From an uncultured Comamonadaceae bacterium (GTDB lineage Bacteria; Pseudomonadota; Gammaproteobacteria; Burkholderiales; Burkholderiaceae_C), in assembly GCA_937893415.1 (NCBI GenBank), contig CALBWZ010000279.1, positions 1-13,878 of the forward strand: a DNA stretch of 13,878 nucleotides. Direction: 5' to 3'. Of the stretch, positions 13,872 to 13,878 are shown piece after piece. The notes beneath the pieces were generated by a model that was given only the letters and a program-made list of their open reading frames with translations, was not told the origin of the DNA and ran no database searches. The translations under genes were made by a program, and so were the position numbers. Position 1 is the stretch's first letter; each line of letters begins with the position of its first letter.

Positions 13872-13878
13872 ACTCAAG
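13852..13878. repeat. IS30-family right terminal inverted repeat (27 bases)
   Basis: This is the perfect complement of the left repeat, ending at the last base of the window. It includes the last codons and TGA stop (13869-13871) of the transposase, so the terminal repeat is partly coding. Confidence 0.96.

Larger units (their letters stand above)
12648..13878 (+). mobile_element. Complete IS30-family insertion sequence
   Basis: The element is 1231 bases long, bounded by perfect 27-base terminal inverted repeats and filled by a single transposase gene that reads rightward; its TGA lies inside the right repeat. Length, single-ORF layout, repeat size and DD(33)E transposase all fit IS30. It begins 13 bases after argF stops. 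The target duplication (usually two or three bases in this family) cannot be checked because the window stops at the outer base of the right repeat. All parts needed for transposition appear intact. The exact IS name is not known to me. Confidence 0.94.

Noticed and set aside
1..13878. Search for CRISPR arrays, tRNA genes, toxin-antitoxin pairs, phage or defence genes
   Set aside because: No regularly spaced direct repeats, no cloverleaf-like sequence and no such protein families were seen by eye; apart from the IS30-family element all genes are core functions.

Overview
The window reads as chromosomal DNA of a betaproteobacterium, most likely order Burkholderiales and probably close to Comamonadaceae. 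This is inferred from protein character (an S20 with the long N-terminal [13 protein letters not shown] stretch, a DUF3579 protein, a PcnB with a basic C-terminal tail) and from gene order as I remember it for that group. No rRNA, tRNA or CRISPR array is visible. Coding density is high, and no gap without a gene exceeds about 300 bases.

Left part (1-5276): pdxH (vitamin B6) points right and meets a five-gene leftward cluster tail to tail. In transcription order the cluster is an AI-2E/PerM-type membrane protein, hda (DnaA inactivation), a HAD-IB phosphatase, pcnB (poly(A) polymerase) and folK (folate). Three of its four junctions overlap (4, 8 and 4 bases), so it is very probably one operon with translational coupling. 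The folK start must be a non-ATG codon, and the folK and pdxH stop codons share a single TTAA.

Middle (5277-9621): purM diverges from that operon across a 182-base gap holding a perfect 8+8 palindrome. Downstream, murJ (lipid II flippase) and a SirB1-family gene form a leftward pair with an ATGA overlap. murJ diverges from rpsT, which has a clear sigma-70-type promoter, a good ribosome binding site and, downstream, a strong intrinsic terminator.

Right part (9826-13878): a small DUF3579 gene points left, then argD and argF (arginine biosynthesis) point right. Fourteen bases after argF a complete IS30-family element begins, with perfect 27-base terminal inverted repeats and one intact DD(33)E transposase. 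The window ends exactly on the outer base of the right repeat, which suggests an assembly break at a multicopy element.

Most of the window is ordinary core metabolism and housekeeping. I do not see an undescribed defence, toxin or mobile system. The points worth a second look are the IS30 insertion beside the arginine genes, several compact palindromes at promoters and leaders (purM/AI-2E gap, murJ, rpsT, argD, argD-argF), and the tight overlaps that link replication control, RNA polyadenylation and folate synthesis.
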